A stretch of 64,000 bases of DNA, from assembly GCF_000802225.1 (NCBI RefSeq), contig NZ_JTDI01000001.1, forward strand, positions 992,001-1,056,000. Reading direction: 5' to 3'. Every line of letters begins with the position of its first letter. Position 1 is the stretch's first letter. Both the position numbers and the translations under genes were made by a program. Under the pieces are notes generated by a model that was not told where the DNA came from, did no database searches, and saw only the letters and a program-made list of their open reading frames with translations. Source of the DNA: Novosphingobium malaysiense. Its GTDB lineage: Bacteria; Pseudomonadota; Alphaproteobacteria; Sphingomonadales; Sphingomonadaceae. Below are positions 54,226-63,303 of the stretch, one piece after another.

Positions 54226-56757
54226 TCACTTCCCAACCGGCCTGATCGTTCCGAGCTGGACGGCGCCCTCGGCGTCCTTGGGAATGTCGATCAGGTACGT
54301 CGATTTCTTCTCGTCCAGCATCTCCAGACGCCATTGCCCCGGGGCCAGTCCGGTTGCGCCGAAACGGCCCTGGCGGTTCGTGAACATGGTCACCGGCGGA
54401 TTTTCAGGATGGGCCACCTCGGTAGCCTTGCCGGCGACCAGCGACACCGGCTGCCCGTCCTCGTCGATCATCTCGCCGATTGCAGTGTAGTGGTAGTCCG
54501 ATCCTACCGTCAGCTTGTAACCGCTGCGATAGCCCGGGAAAACCTTGAAGGACCCCAGACCGATATCGACGCCGGGAGGCGCTTCGGGCACGTCGACCGG
54601 GATCGTCCGCTCGGCGTAGGACGACAGGCTCGGCATTGTCGCCGCGCCCAGTTCCCCACTGTTGGCCGCATAGCCGAATGGCGTCGGTTCGACCACGACA
54701 TCGGCGTTCTTGAGGCTCTCGTGCGGCTCGACGATGGCAAAGCTGTCATAGATCGGCCGACCGATCGCCACGGCCCCGTCTGCCACCGCGATCGAGGTGC
54801 CGATGCGGAAATTGGTCCGCTGACCCAGGTCGGTGCCGAAATCGCGTGAGAAAGTGCCGTAATGGCTGACGCCGAGTTCTGCGCGGTTGGAAAAGTAGTT
54901 GGCGTTGACGCTGACGTCGGAACCGAAATCGGACCGCTCGATGTCTGCCGATACATTGTAACTGCCCACGCCGGTGCCGTGGATGGTCTGGAAGGAACTG
55001 CGCACGCGGTTGTCGCGGGAATCGTATTCGGTGCGCACGCTGGAGGACTGGCCCAGCCGGATCGTCAGCGTCGCAAAGGCGCTGACTTCCTTGCCTCGCG
55101 AATCCTCCTGAAAGCGCGCCTCGGCGGTCAGGTTGGCGCGCGGCGACAGGCGCCAGCCGGCGAGCAGGCGATAATTGTGCAGGTCGGGATTGTCGCCGCG
55201 CCCCTTCGAAAAGCGCGCATCGACACCGGCGTAGAAGCCGGAACTGAACGCATGGGTATAGCCGCCGCCGACTTCGTACTTGTAGGGGTTGTCCGCGAGG
55301 AAGAACGTTACCGGCGCAAAGCGGCGGCTGCGATGCTCCGCGAACAGGTTGAAGGTGTCGGCCTGTCCGTCGTTGTGCTGGATGAGCCTCTGGAAGGTGG
55401 CCTGGACGGCAAAGCCCTCACCCATCCCGCGGGTGTGGCTGAATGCCGCGCTGGCCCCCAGGGTACCGATCGAGGACCCGACCACCGCCTCCAGCCCACC
55501 CATCTGGATGTCCTTGTCGGCCTGGAAGTTCGCACCGAGCGTCAGGTTCTCGTTGATACCGCGGCGGTAGAAGCCCGATGTGATCCACTCGTCGGTGTAG
55601 TGCGGCCCCTTCAGGCCCAGCGGCGCCTTCACGCCGGCATAGAAGCCAAATTCGCTCAATCCCTTCGCGAGCTGCGTCTGGTCGACGAAAATGTTGAAAC
55701 GCAGCACTTCGGTGCGCCCGGTGTCGTCGAGCACGTTGAGGCGGATGTCGTTGGCACCCTGGGCAAACGGAAAGTCGCGCAGGTTGTAGTTGCCCGGCGC
55801 AAGCTGGAGGCGGCGCACCTGCGAGCCGTTGACCAGCACTTCGACCGTCGAAGGTCTCTCGAGCGTGAAGGTGCGATCCCCGCGCGGACGGATGATCATC
55901 TGGGGGTTCAACACGCTGTAGGAGCGGTAGACCGAGAGGCCCGCGATATCGGGCGAGGTCTGGAAGCTGCGGGACTGCACCTGCAGGTCGCCGGCAGAAA
56001 ACCGGACGAGATCGTCCATGTCATCGTAGACCAGCCGGCTGCCCAGCCGCTGGAAATCGGGACCATAGCTCCCCGGCGACCAGATCGCGTCTGTCTCCGC
56101 CACCACCCCGCCTGCGCGTGTTGCGCCGTTAAGCAGGAACACGGGCTCGTTGAACCCGGTGTCGACCCCCGATTCGACAAGGTCGACCGAGCCGCGGACG
56201 TTGAGATAGGCACTGAACCCGGCCGGTTTGGCGAACGTGCCGATTGCGGAACGGTCCAACGCCGATACCGAAAGCCGCCGCGAGGCGCGCATCTCCACCG
56301 CAATGCGAAAATGCAGTTCCAGCGTGCGCGGGTCGTAGTCGATACCGATTCCCGCCGGGACGACGTCGCCCGGGCCGATAGTAGTCTTTCCCGCCAGGTT
56401 CGCGCGCAGCGCATCCAGGACCTGGGGGTCGAGTACGTCGGCCAGCAGTTGCAGGATGCGATCTGCGGGAAAGCTGAGGGAATCGTCAGGTCCGATCGTC
56501 AGCGGCACGTCGCCCAGATAGGCTGCGCCATCACGGGCCGGGACCGTGAGCAGGATCGCCCTGCCGGTCGGGTTGAGCCGCTGCGCCCGCGCCGGCGGCG
56601 CACTGGGCGGCACCGGCGGCGCAGCCGCCAGAGTGACCTGCGCATCCGAACCGGGTATCGGCTGTTCCGCAGCTGCAGCATAGGCATTGCCTGCAGATGC
56701 CAGCGCTACCGCGCTGGCGCCCGTAAGCAGACCGACCCGGATTCCCCCCCTAGTCAT
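54226..56757 (-). CDS. Outer-membrane usher of archaic chaperone-usher pilus
   Basis: The 843-residue usher has a signal peptide and a proline-rich linker. An N-terminal domain includes LTIGPDDSLSFPADRILQLL, the barrel is plugged by a beta-sandwich (VEVLVNGSQVRRLQLAPGNY; RDFPFAQGANDIRLNVLDD), and the C-terminal domains have TMFTNRQGRFGATGLAPGQW. Ushers thread chaperone-bound pilins through the outer membrane. It is the FimD/CsuD role, between chaperone and tip genes, and starts three bases after the chaperone stop. Confidence 0.93.
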   Translation of the reverse strand: MTRGGIRVGLLTGASAVALASAGNAYAAAAEQPIPGSDAQVTLAAAPPVPPSAPPARAQRLNPTGRAILLTVPARDGAAYLGDVPLTIGPDDSLSFPADRILQLLADVLDPQVLDALRANLAGKTTIGPGDVVPAGIGIDYDPRTLELHFRIAVEMRASRRLSVSALDRSAIGTFAKPAGFSAYLNVRGSVDLVESGVDTGFNEPVFLLNGATRAGGVVAETDAIWSPGSYGPDFQRLGSRLVYDDMDDLVRFSAGDLQVQSRSFQTSPDIAGLSVYRSYSVLNPQMIIRPRGDRTFTLERPSTVEVLVNGSQVRRLQLAPGNYNLRDFPFAQGANDIRLNVLDDTGRTEVLRFNIFVDQTQLAKGLSEFGFYAGVKAPLGLKGPHYTDEWITSGFYRRGINENLTLGANFQADKDIQMGGLEAVVGSSIGTLGASAAFSHTRGMGEGFAVQATFQRLIQHNDGQADTFNLFAEHRSRRFAPVTFFLADNPYKYEVGGGYTHAFSSGFYAGVDARFSKGRGDNPDLHNYRLLAGWRLSPRANLTAEARFQEDSRGKEVSAFATLTIRLGQSSSVRTEYDSRDNRVRSSFQTIHGTGVGSYNVSADIERSDFGSDVSVNANYFSNRAELGVSHYGTFSRDFGTDLGQRTNFRIGTSIAVADGAVAIGRPIYDSFAIVEPHESLKNADVVVEPTPFGYAANSGELGAATMPSLSSYAERTIPVDVPEAPPGVDIGLGSFKVFPGYRSGYKLTVGSDYHYTAIGEMIDEDGQPVSLVAGKATEVAHPENPPVTMFTNRQGRFGATGLAPGQWRLEMLDEKKSTYLIDIPKDAEGAVQLGTIRPVGK

Positions 56758-56760
56758 ACC

Positions 56761-57510
56761 CTACCTGTCGAAACTGAACGATGCCTCGAGGCTGCCTTCT
56801 GCCGTTGGCAGTTCTACCGGCACCGTGATCTTGCGCTCCTGGCCACTTCCGATCAGCCCGAAACCCATGGTCTGCTGAATTTCGGCGGCCGAAAGCGACT
56901 TCGAGAAGATCTGCTTGCCGGCAGCGTCCTTCTCCACGATCCGCAAATGGCCGTTGGAAAGGTACCCGTACGTGGCGGCGTCGTTGCGGATCTGCAGCAC
57001 CGGAACCGGCTTGCCGGCTGCATTGCTGCCGATCTGCGCGCTGTCGATAGCGAAATCGGGTTTGACGCCGCTCGGTCCGACGCTGACCAGAACCTGGAAA
57101 TTGTAGAGGATCTGAATAGCCGACTGCCCCTCGGGCAACTTCACCGGCAACTGCGCCACGGTGATGTAGTAGTGGTGGCTCTTCTCGAGATCGGGATTGC
57201 CAACATACTGCACACGGAACGACTGGGTCTGCCCCGGCGGTATCAGCGCCTGCGGCGGAAAGACCAGCAGGTCGCCCGGATCCTCGCCGGTCTGCTTGAC
57301 CCCGTCCGCTGTCATTTCGAGCTCCTGGATGGTGAGCTCTACCGGCAAGTCGCTGGTGAAGGTATTTTCGACGGTCAGGACTTGCGACATGCCCTTGCCC
57401 GAGGTCTGCAGGTCGATGACAACCGGCTGGACCGTCATCGCCGTGGCCACCGGGATCGGGGCAACGACGGCGCAAAGCGCGGTCAGGGCAAGTCGTGCAA
57501 TCTTCTTCAC
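56761..57510 (-). CDS. Periplasmic pilus assembly chaperone (PapD/CsuC-like)
   Basis: The 249-residue chaperone has a signal peptide ending VATA, an N-terminal immunoglobulin-like domain with TVENTFTSDLPVELTIQELE, the G1 donor strand region SFRVQYVGNP and a C-terminal domain with YVTVAQ-like YITVAQLPVKLPEG. It donates a strand to pilins and carries them to the usher. The GTG at 57510 with GGGAGG upstream is the likely start. The longer G1 region fits the archaic family. Confidence 0.92.
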   Translation of the reverse strand: MKKIARLALTALCAVVAPIPVATAMTVQPVVIDLQTSGKGMSQVLTVENTFTSDLPVELTIQELEMTADGVKQTGEDPGDLLVFPPQALIPPGQTQSFRVQYVGNPDLEKSHHYYITVAQLPVKLPEGQSAIQILYNFQVLVSVGPSGVKPDFAIDSAQIGSNAAGKPVPVLQIRNDAATYGYLSNGHLRIVEKDAAGKQIFSKSLSAAEIQQTMGFGLIGSGQERKITVPVELPTAEGSLEASFSFDR

Positions 57511-57541
57511 CAGGATCCTCCCAAAGGTATCGTACGCCGGA

Positions 57542-58126
57542 TCAGTTTGCCGGAATGAGTTCGACGACGATGGAATCGTTGTATTGCCCCGCCACCAGCG
57601 GCCCACCGCCCGCCGGGGTCGATATCCGTATTGCCAGATCTCCGCGAGCAGGATCGCTCGACTGAATCGTCGCTGCGCCGGCATCGCTCTGCCTGGCAAT
57701 GGCGTTGCCTGCCCAGTCGATGCCGACGGTATAGGCAAGGAACTCGCTGAAGCCGCCGCCGCTGCCGGCAGTGCTCGCGCCGCCACGCTGCAGGCCGCCG
57801 TTGGCGCTGCGCACGACCACCGAATGCGAGCCGTTGCATACGACCGGAAAGTCCAGCTCGATCGAACTGGCCCGCGCCTGTGCGGTCTCGTTGTCCACGA
57901 GCTGGGTAATGGTCACCTGTCCGCTTCCGATCGTGTCGGCGGCGAACGTGGCGTTCTGCGCATTGCTCGCCCGCGGTGCGCTGATCACGCAGGCGGCCGG
58001 GGCGTCGCCGACGAGATAGAGCTGCTCCAGCCCCGGATCGGTCGCCTGCGCCTGTGCCGCCGAGGCACCGAGCGAGAATGCGGCAACCATGGCCGAAGCG
58101 GAAAGCAGACGGGTCAGGCCACGCAT
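57542..58126 (-). CDS. SCPU pilus subunit 7 (next to chaperone)
   Basis: The 194-residue secreted subunit has a signal peptide ending AAQAQ and a first cysteine in AACVISAPRASN, with the second in FPVVCNGSHS. The C-terminal donor-type strand is GQYNDSIVVELIPAN. Its start overlaps the stop of the preceding subunit gene by one codon (ATGA). Sequence and length are closest to the 58126-58728 protein among the seven. Confidence 0.85.
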   Translation of the reverse strand: MRGLTRLLSASAMVAAFSLGASAAQAQATDPGLEQLYLVGDAPAACVISAPRASNAQNATFAADTIGSGQVTITQLVDNETAQARASSIELDFPVVCNGSHSVVVRSANGGLQRGGASTAGSGGGFSEFLAYTVGIDWAGNAIARQSDAGAATIQSSDPARGDLAIRISTPAGGGPLVAGQYNDSIVVELIPAN

Positions 58127-58728
58127 CACCGGGGCTCCAGGAAGATCCGCAGCGTGTCGGCGTAGGCGCCGGCCAGCAACGGGGCATTGACGTCGACGTT
58201 GGATGCGCCCTCGGCGATCTCCAGGCTCACGCGCAGGTCGCCCGCGGCTGGCTCGTCGATATTCGTCACCTGCTGTGCGATCCTGCGCACCTTGCCGTCG
58301 GTGTAGAGCTTCGAATTGGTGCCATCCCAGCTTACGCTGGCCTCGTAGGGCACGGCATAGGCGAAACCGGAGGCGGTAGCGCTGATCCGGCCATCGGTAG
58401 GCCAAAGGCCGTTGTTTTCCGATTCGATGCGCAACTGGTGAGGGAAGTTGCACACGGCGTCGAACGAGACGGTCGCGCTTGCAGCCCGGGCTGCGAGCGT
58501 CTGCGGATCGGTGAACTGCAGGATGCGCACGGTATTCCCGTCAATCCCGCCGACATTGACCAGCGAACCCGACTGCAGGCGCGGGTTCTGAATGGTGCAG
58601 ACCTGGGGTGCGCTCCCGGTAACCGGCAGTGTCTTGCTGGCAACGCTCGACTGCGCGGCAACGGGAGAGGCGATCAGCCCCCCGGCACAGCATGCGATCG
58701 CCATGGCAAGGTTACGGCCGGCACCCAT
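58126..58728 (-). CDS. SCPU pilus subunit 6
   Basis: The 200-residue secreted subunit starts MGAGRNLAMAIACCAGG and is cleaved near PVAAQ. Cysteines occur in PQVCTIQNPRLQ and DAVCNFPHQL. It contains IESENNGLWPTDGRI, a longer insert than in subunits 3-5. It ends AYADTLRIFLEPR, a more basic tail than its neighbours. It may be a minor linker subunit near the tip. Confidence 0.85.
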   Translation of the reverse strand: MGAGRNLAMAIACCAGGLIASPVAAQSSVASKTLPVTGSAPQVCTIQNPRLQSGSLVNVGGIDGNTVRILQFTDPQTLAARAASATVSFDAVCNFPHQLRIESENNGLWPTDGRISATASGFAYAVPYEASVSWDGTNSKLYTDGKVRRIAQQVTNIDEPAAGDLRVSLEIAEGASNVDVNAPLLAGAYADTLRIFLEPR

Positions 58729-58729
58729 C

Positions 58730-59287
58730 TCAATTGGCCGCCGTCAGCGTCACCGTGACCGAGCCCTGGTAGTCGGTATCGGAGACCATGCGCAGCGTAT
58801 CGCCGCCGCCGGTGGAGAAATTGCTCAGGGCCACCGCGATATCGCCGGTGAAGGCCGTATCACGCGTTTGCATGGCAGCGGAATTGGTCGTCGCGGCCGT
58901 GTCGAAACTTGCCGGTGTCGTGGTCCAGCCGCTGGCCGTGGCGACGTAGTTCACCGTGCGCGAAAAGCCGGCGGGCGGCGTTGCCGTGGCATTCTGCGCG
59001 GTCATGGCCGTGGCGGCGATCTCGATGGTGCTGCGGGTGGAGCAGAACGAGCCGGTGATAACCTGGTCCGGTGCCGACAGGTCGGTCCGGAGCAAGCCGG
59101 TAGCCGTGTCGGTCAGAACCCCCAGGTCGAACGTACCGTCGCCGGTCAGGGTCCCGCCCGTGCACAGGGCCGGCACGTTGCCGGTCACGGCGAACTCCTT
59201 CGTCGAGCTGTCCGTAGCCGACTGCGCGGAAGCGGCCGCGGGCAAAGCCGCCAAAGCCAGCATCGATGCGGTGATGAAAATGCGCAT
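58730..59287 (-). CDS. SCPU pilus subunit 5
   Basis: The 185-residue secreted subunit has a signal peptide ending ASAQS, LCTGGTLTGDGTFDLGVL after the first cysteine and GSFCSTRSTIEIAAT around the second. It ends YQGSVTVTLTAAN. ATGs at 59287 and 59293 are both possible. One base separates it from subunit 6. Confidence 0.87.
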   Translation of the reverse strand: MRIFITASMLALAALPAAASAQSATDSSTKEFAVTGNVPALCTGGTLTGDGTFDLGVLTDTATGLLRTDLSAPDQVITGSFCSTRSTIEIAATAMTAQNATATPPAGFSRTVNYVATASGWTTTPASFDTAATTNSAAMQTRDTAFTGDIAVALSNFSTGGGDTLRMVSDTDYQGSVTVTLTAAN

Positions 59288-59300
59288 GATCATTACCCCG

Positions 59301-59870
59301 TTAATCGGCTACAGTCGCGGGGCCGAGAGTAACCACGACCGTTCCACTGTAGCTACCCGCCACCAGAAGGGAATCCCCCGGCACGGTGAATTCGGAAAGC
59401 GTCACGCCGATATCGGCGATCTTGGGCAACGGCTGGGTGGTCCCGGTCCCGCTGGCCGAAGCCCCAGTACCATCGCCCAGGGCAGCGGTGGTGGCCGCCG
59501 CGTCCCCCGTTGCCCAGCCGGTCGCCCGTGCCGTGAAGTTTACTGCACGAGCGAAACCGGCCTGGAGAGGAGAGGCATCGTTGGAGACCAGGGCGACGGC
59601 ATCGACGGTCACCGCAGAACCGGCGAAGTTGCAGAAGCTGCCCGGCAGGTTCACGGTCTGCGCAGCCAAGGTGTCGATGCGCCCAGCCCGCGATCCCGAA
59701 GTTGCAGCCATCTGGCCCAGGTCCACCGTCGCGCTGGACGGATCGCCGAGGATGCAGATCGAAGCGACGCGCCCGTCGATGGCAACGTTACCGGTATCGC
59801 TGACCTCAGCGAAGGCCGTTGCCGGAACGGCTGCGAGAACGACTGCGCAAAGACCTGTCAGCTTCCTCAT
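59301..59870 (-). CDS. SCPU pilus subunit 4
   Basis: The 189-residue secreted subunit is cleaved near ATAFA. ASICILGDPSSATVDLGQM holds the first cysteine and GSFCNFAGSAVTVDA the second. It ends YSGTVVVTLGPATVAD, a canonical donor strand. It shares the xSDTGxVxIDGxVAxxC start with subunits 2 and 3, so the three are tandem paralogues. Confidence 0.88.
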   Translation of the reverse strand: MRKLTGLCAVVLAAVPATAFAEVSDTGNVAIDGRVASICILGDPSSATVDLGQMAATSGSRAGRIDTLAAQTVNLPGSFCNFAGSAVTVDAVALVSNDASPLQAGFARAVNFTARATGWATGDAAATTAALGDGTGASASGTGTTQPLPKIADIGVTLSEFTVPGDSLLVAGSYSGTVVVTLGPATVAD

Positions 59871-59921
59871 CGGTTCATATCTCCAGTTCGTACGGACAAG
59901 CCGGGCCCACTCCGGCCACCA

Positions 59922-60443
59922 TCAGGTCGTGGGCGAGAGGACGACCTCGACGCTGCCGGAATAGCCGCCTGCCACCAGCAGGCCGGTTGCCGACGAGTTC
60001 GACAGTGTCACCTGGACGTCGCCGCTGAACATGTTCACGTCTGCGGCCGCGCCGGGCAGCGCATCGGTGCTGTCATCGGTGGCATCGACGCTGTTGGCAT
60101 TGGCCGTGGCGCTGTAGTCCACGCGGTTGGTGAACCCGGTGGCCGCAGTGGCGCCATTGGTGAGGGCATTAGCCTGCACCGTCATGGTCGCCGCAGTGCT
60201 GTTGCACCAGCCGACGAGGGTAGCGCTCTTGCCGTCCACCTTGCTGGTGTCGAGAGTACCGGCACTGTTTCCGGTACCGCTCTGCGCCATTTCACCCAGC
60301 GAAATCGTTGCGCTTGGTGTCGTGAACAGGCAGCGTGCCGCGACCGAACCGTCGATGCTGACAGTGCCCGTCGCGTCTTGCGCCGAGGCCGGGCTGGCCA
60401 GCAGGGCCAGCGGCGCGGCGGCGAGGATCAGGTGATTGCGCAT
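59922..60443 (-). CDS. SCPU pilus subunit 3
   Basis: The 173-residue subunit is the shortest of the operon. After a signal peptide ending SPASAQ comes TGTVSIDGSVAARC, then LFTTPSATISLGEM, with VGWCNSTAATMTVQA for the second cysteine. The last strand is YSGSVEVVLSPTT. The strong repeat pattern and length suit a major structural pilin. Confidence 0.88.
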   Translation of the reverse strand: MRNHLILAAAPLALLASPASAQDATGTVSIDGSVAARCLFTTPSATISLGEMAQSGTGNSAGTLDTSKVDGKSATLVGWCNSTAATMTVQANALTNGATAATGFTNRVDYSATANANSVDATDDSTDALPGAAADVNMFSGDVQVTLSNSSATGLLVAGGYSGSVEVVLSPTT

Positions 60444-60475
60444 TGCATGTCTTCCCATCTTCTTACGGTGGCCGA

Positions 60476-61048
60476 TCAGGCGCCCGGCGCGATGACGACG
60501 ACGATCTGCCCGGTATATGTCGGACTGGCGACCAGCAGGTCCGTGGCGTTGTTCGTACGGAAGTTGCTGGCGCTGATCGTGATGTTGTCGCCGCCGTTGT
60601 TGGCCAGGCGATCGCCGATTGTAGTCGCCGCGAAGGCACCGCCGGCCGAGTCGGACGAGAAATCCGCCGAGCCACCCACAGTCACGACGTGGACATCGGC
60701 CTGGTAGTCGATGCTGTTGTCATAGCCGGTTGCAGCGGGCGCCGCGGTTGCCAGCGGTGTCGCAGTGATGGCGATCGTCGGGTTGGGCGTGGTGCAGACG
60801 ACACGGGTCGAGAGCGCCGATCCGCCGATGGTGCTGAACGAACTGGCCAGATCCGTGCGCATCGTGCCATCGGCTTGGGCCAGTTCACCCAGGGCCACGG
60901 TCGTCCCGAACGTGCTGCCCGATCCAGGCAGGACGACGCACTTGTCGGCAACCGAACCGGTGATGTCCACCGTTCCCGTCACGTCCGCCAGGGCGGGCGT
61001 AGCAACGGCGGTCGAGGCCGCCAGAGCCAACAATGCCAACTTCCTCAT
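60476..61048 (-). CDS. SCPU pilus subunit 2
   Basis: The 190-residue subunit has a signal peptide ending PALA and TGTVDITGSVADKCVVLPG. Its second cysteine lies in TRVVCTTPNPTIAITA. It ends YTGQIVVVIAPGA. The N-terminal signature is nearly that of subunit 3 (TGTVSIDGSVAARC), arguing for a recent duplication followed by divergence of the loops. Confidence 0.88.
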   Translation of the reverse strand: MRKLALLALAASTAVATPALADVTGTVDITGSVADKCVVLPGSGSTFGTTVALGELAQADGTMRTDLASSFSTIGGSALSTRVVCTTPNPTIAITATPLATAAPAATGYDNSIDYQADVHVVTVGGSADFSSDSAGGAFAATTIGDRLANNGGDNITISASNFRTNNATDLLVASPTYTGQIVVVIAPGA

Positions 61049-61135
61049 TTCACTTCTCCTCTTCGAACCGGGTCGCCCCGATCCATTCGCGTCTCCCGCG
61101 CCCGAAGGCCTGCGGGTATTCCCAATTCCGCCTCG

Positions 61136-61783
61136 TCAGGAGGCGGGTGAAATTGTCACCGTCAGCGTGTCGCTGTAGGTCCCCGAAACGAGCATGTCGG
61201 TTCCCGCATAGGCCGGCGCGCCGACCTCGATATAGGATCCGTTCTGGTCGTAGGAGCGGGACACCAGCAGTCCGTTGGATGCCGATGCGGTGCCATTGAA
61301 ATCGCAAGTAGATCCCGAAATGCCCTGCTCGATCTGCGCGACCGGGCACGTGCTCGTCACCGTGCTGTCATCGGCCACGACATTGAGCGAAACCGTATAG
61401 GGAGCCCTGTCGGTGTAGCCGGTCGAACCGGCCCCGACACCCGCTGCCAGCGCGCCATTCTGCGATGAGACGGCGATGCGCCAGGGCGCGGTGCATTCCG
61501 CGACGAAGGGAACCTGCCCTGACCACGCGGACGTGTCGATCGCGCCCGCGTTCACGGTACCGTTCGGCGCGCCATTGGCAGCAAAGCCGCAACGTCCGCC
61601 GATCGAGGCCATCACATCGATGTTGATGGTCGCCGATGCGGGTCCCAGACCCGGCGCTACCGGATCCGGATAATATGCGGTCACCGGAGTGGTCGAAGCC
61701 AGCGCCGGCGCGCACCATGCTGCCACGCTCATGGCAAGAGCCATGCTCAGCAGTCGGTTTGAATGGCCCCCACGCATCTTCAT
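61136..61783 (-). CDS. SCPU pilus subunit 1 (first gene of operon)
   Basis: The 215-residue secreted protein is the most divergent subunit. A basic signal peptide (MKMRGGHSNRLLSMALAMSV) is cleaved near APALA. GRCGFAANGAPNGTVNAGAI holds the first cysteine, AECTAPWRIAV the second, and an extra pair lies in TSTCPVAQ and GSTCDFNG. The donor-type end is YSDTLTVTISPAS. As first gene it takes the csuA/B place, but the extra disulfide suggests a specialised base or cap subunit. ATG 61783 chosen. Confidence 0.83.
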   Translation of the reverse strand: MKMRGGHSNRLLSMALAMSVAAWCAPALASTTPVTAYYPDPVAPGLGPASATINIDVMASIGGRCGFAANGAPNGTVNAGAIDTSAWSGQVPFVAECTAPWRIAVSSQNGALAAGVGAGSTGYTDRAPYTVSLNVVADDSTVTSTCPVAQIEQGISGSTCDFNGTASASNGLLVSRSYDQNGSYIEVGAPAYAGTDMLVSGTYSDTLTVTISPAS

Positions 61784-62482
61784 GTTCGAACGCCCCGGCG
61801 CCCCCCTGTCGCGCTGCCGCAACGGCACCGCATGCATCTTCAACAAACCGCGTCCATTGCCGCACTGAACGGTCGACGCCCCCGGTAACGGGTTGAGAAC
61901 TTGCCTTTTACTGGCACCTGTTAGCTAACTGCACCCGGCGCCGATAACCTTTGATTGAGGTCAAGTCCATGCAGCCAAATAGGCGTAATCAACAGATTAG
62001 AGTACGTCCGCGTAGCGGGTGTCGCGAATTGGTACGGTTAACTCGGGTTAAGTTACGCTTAGCCTCAGTCGACTTGCCTGTCGAAGTCGACACGCTGGCG
62101 CTCCACAGATGCTGCCAGTCCAATTTTCGCGCCTGAAAGAAGAGCGCATGAGGCGATTTGAACCCACCAACGAATACGCATGATTTTCAATGATATCCGG
62201 GGAGTCCTGGCTCCGCATCGACTTGCTGCGGATTTCATTCCAAGCGTGGCCCGGGGGGGGAACCGGACGGCCTTGCGGCAGGGCGCACCCGCAGCCGTGG
62301 CATCTGGTCCGTGGCCACATGATTGTTTTGCACGACGAAATCCGCCGGGCTCCGATCGAGCATCACGCCGCTTCACCGGGGCGAATCCCGCTTCCTTTTA
62401 GAAGTGCAGGATTCGCAAATTTCCGCAAAGGTTGTAGCAACCTGGACCGCGGCCAGGCTGCCCGAAGGGAGTAGGGACAGAC
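61784..62482. other. 699-base intergenic region with promoter-like and hairpin DNA
   Basis: No convincing coding sequence lies here. The stretch is less GC-rich than its surroundings and must hold the promoter of the minus-strand pilus operon and that of the plus-strand gene at 62483. Visible elements are CCCG-GTAA-CGGG at 61881-61892, tandem GGTTAA copies near 62035-62051, and the hairpin at 62068-62091. No RNA gene was recognised. Confidence 0.6.
62068..62091. repeat. Perfect 8-bp inverted repeat in pilus promoter region
   Basis: GTCGACTT and AAGTCGAC pair perfectly around GCCTGTCG. The site lies 285 bases upstream of the pilus operon start and 391 bases before the lycopene-cyclase-like gene. 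It could be an operator or a transcript hairpin; there is no T-run to support termination. Confidence 0.45.
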
Positions 62483-63160
62483 ATGACGGATTTCGATCTC
62501 GCGATCATGGGGCAGGGCATTTTGCCCGGGATCGTCGCGCTGCGGCTGCTCGCTGTCGGCGGGCATACGCGCGTGCTCCTCATTACGGCGGACGAAGAGG
62601 TCGGAGGTCGGGGCCTGGAACTGATCCTCGTCGATCGGCTTGCGGGACCGGTGCGCGACCTGATCGATCCGATGATCGTTCGCGAATGGCCCGGCTGTTA
62701 TCTCGATCGCGGGGACGGCCCCGTGCAAAGCGACGAACGCACGGTGCTCGTCGACCCGGTACAGGTCTGGCTTGAATTGTCGGCGCGGCTCGATCCTGCC
62801 GCTATCGTGACCGCGTGCGACGAGGTGGAACGCGCGGGCCGCTTCATGCGGTGGCGGCGAGGACATGCCTTTGTCGATCGCGTCATCGATCTGGAGCAAT
62901 GGACGGGACAGCCGGCCGAAACGCGCATTGTCGGCGCCGACGCAGTCGAGCATCTCGACCTTCCGATCATCTCGGACCCGGCATGCCCATCCGAAAGAAC
63001 GGGTGCCTACCAGTGCATTCCGCTTGGCGATGAACGCATGGCAATACGCAACTGGACGCCGCCGGCACGCGCAAGCCAAGGGGAAACCGACCTTGGCGGC
63101 GGGTTCCTTGCCACCAGCCCGGATGTCTACGGCCTCCTCAACGGGATCGGGTCTGCATAG
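62483..63160 (+). CDS. Short lycopene-cyclase-like FAD protein
   Basis: The 225-residue protein starts with a CrtY-like dinucleotide fold (DFDLAIMGQGILPGIVALRL), where the third Gly of GxGxxG is Pro. It continues with LVDPVQVWLELSARLDPAAIV and VEHLDLPIISDPACPSE, then a Tyr-rich AYQCIPLGDERMAIRNW. CrtY-type cyclases are near 380-390 residues, so the C-terminal half is missing. It may be a shortened homologue with another role, a degraded gene, or misassigned. Followed 143 bases later by a TetR gene. Confidence 0.45.
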   Translation: MTDFDLAIMGQGILPGIVALRLLAVGGHTRVLLITADEEVGGRGLELILVDRLAGPVRDLIDPMIVREWPGCYLDRGDGPVQSDERTVLVDPVQVWLELSARLDPAAIVTACDEVERAGRFMRWRRGHAFVDRVIDLEQWTGQPAETRIVGADAVEHLDLPIISDPACPSERTGAYQCIPLGDERMAIRNWTPPARASQGETDLGGGFLATSPDVYGLLNGIGSA

Positions 63161-63303
63161 GCACGCGCCGGCGGCGATGGAAACCGGGTCGCCGCCCGCC
63201 TTGTCCCGAGCACCCAGCCATTCCCGGTGCCAGGTTTCCTGCAGCAGCGTTGTGCGTCGTTTCCAAGCCCACTAGGATCGCGCGAACCGGGGATCGCTCA
63301 TTC

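Noticed and set aside
54862..57558. An 898-codon open frame antisense to usher and chaperone
   Set aside because: Same codon-bias artefact. It crosses two genuine genes on the other strand and has no recognisable motif.
61912..61925. TGGCACCTGTTAGC, sigma-54-like
   Set aside because: GG to GC spacing is one base short and it points away from the pilus operon.
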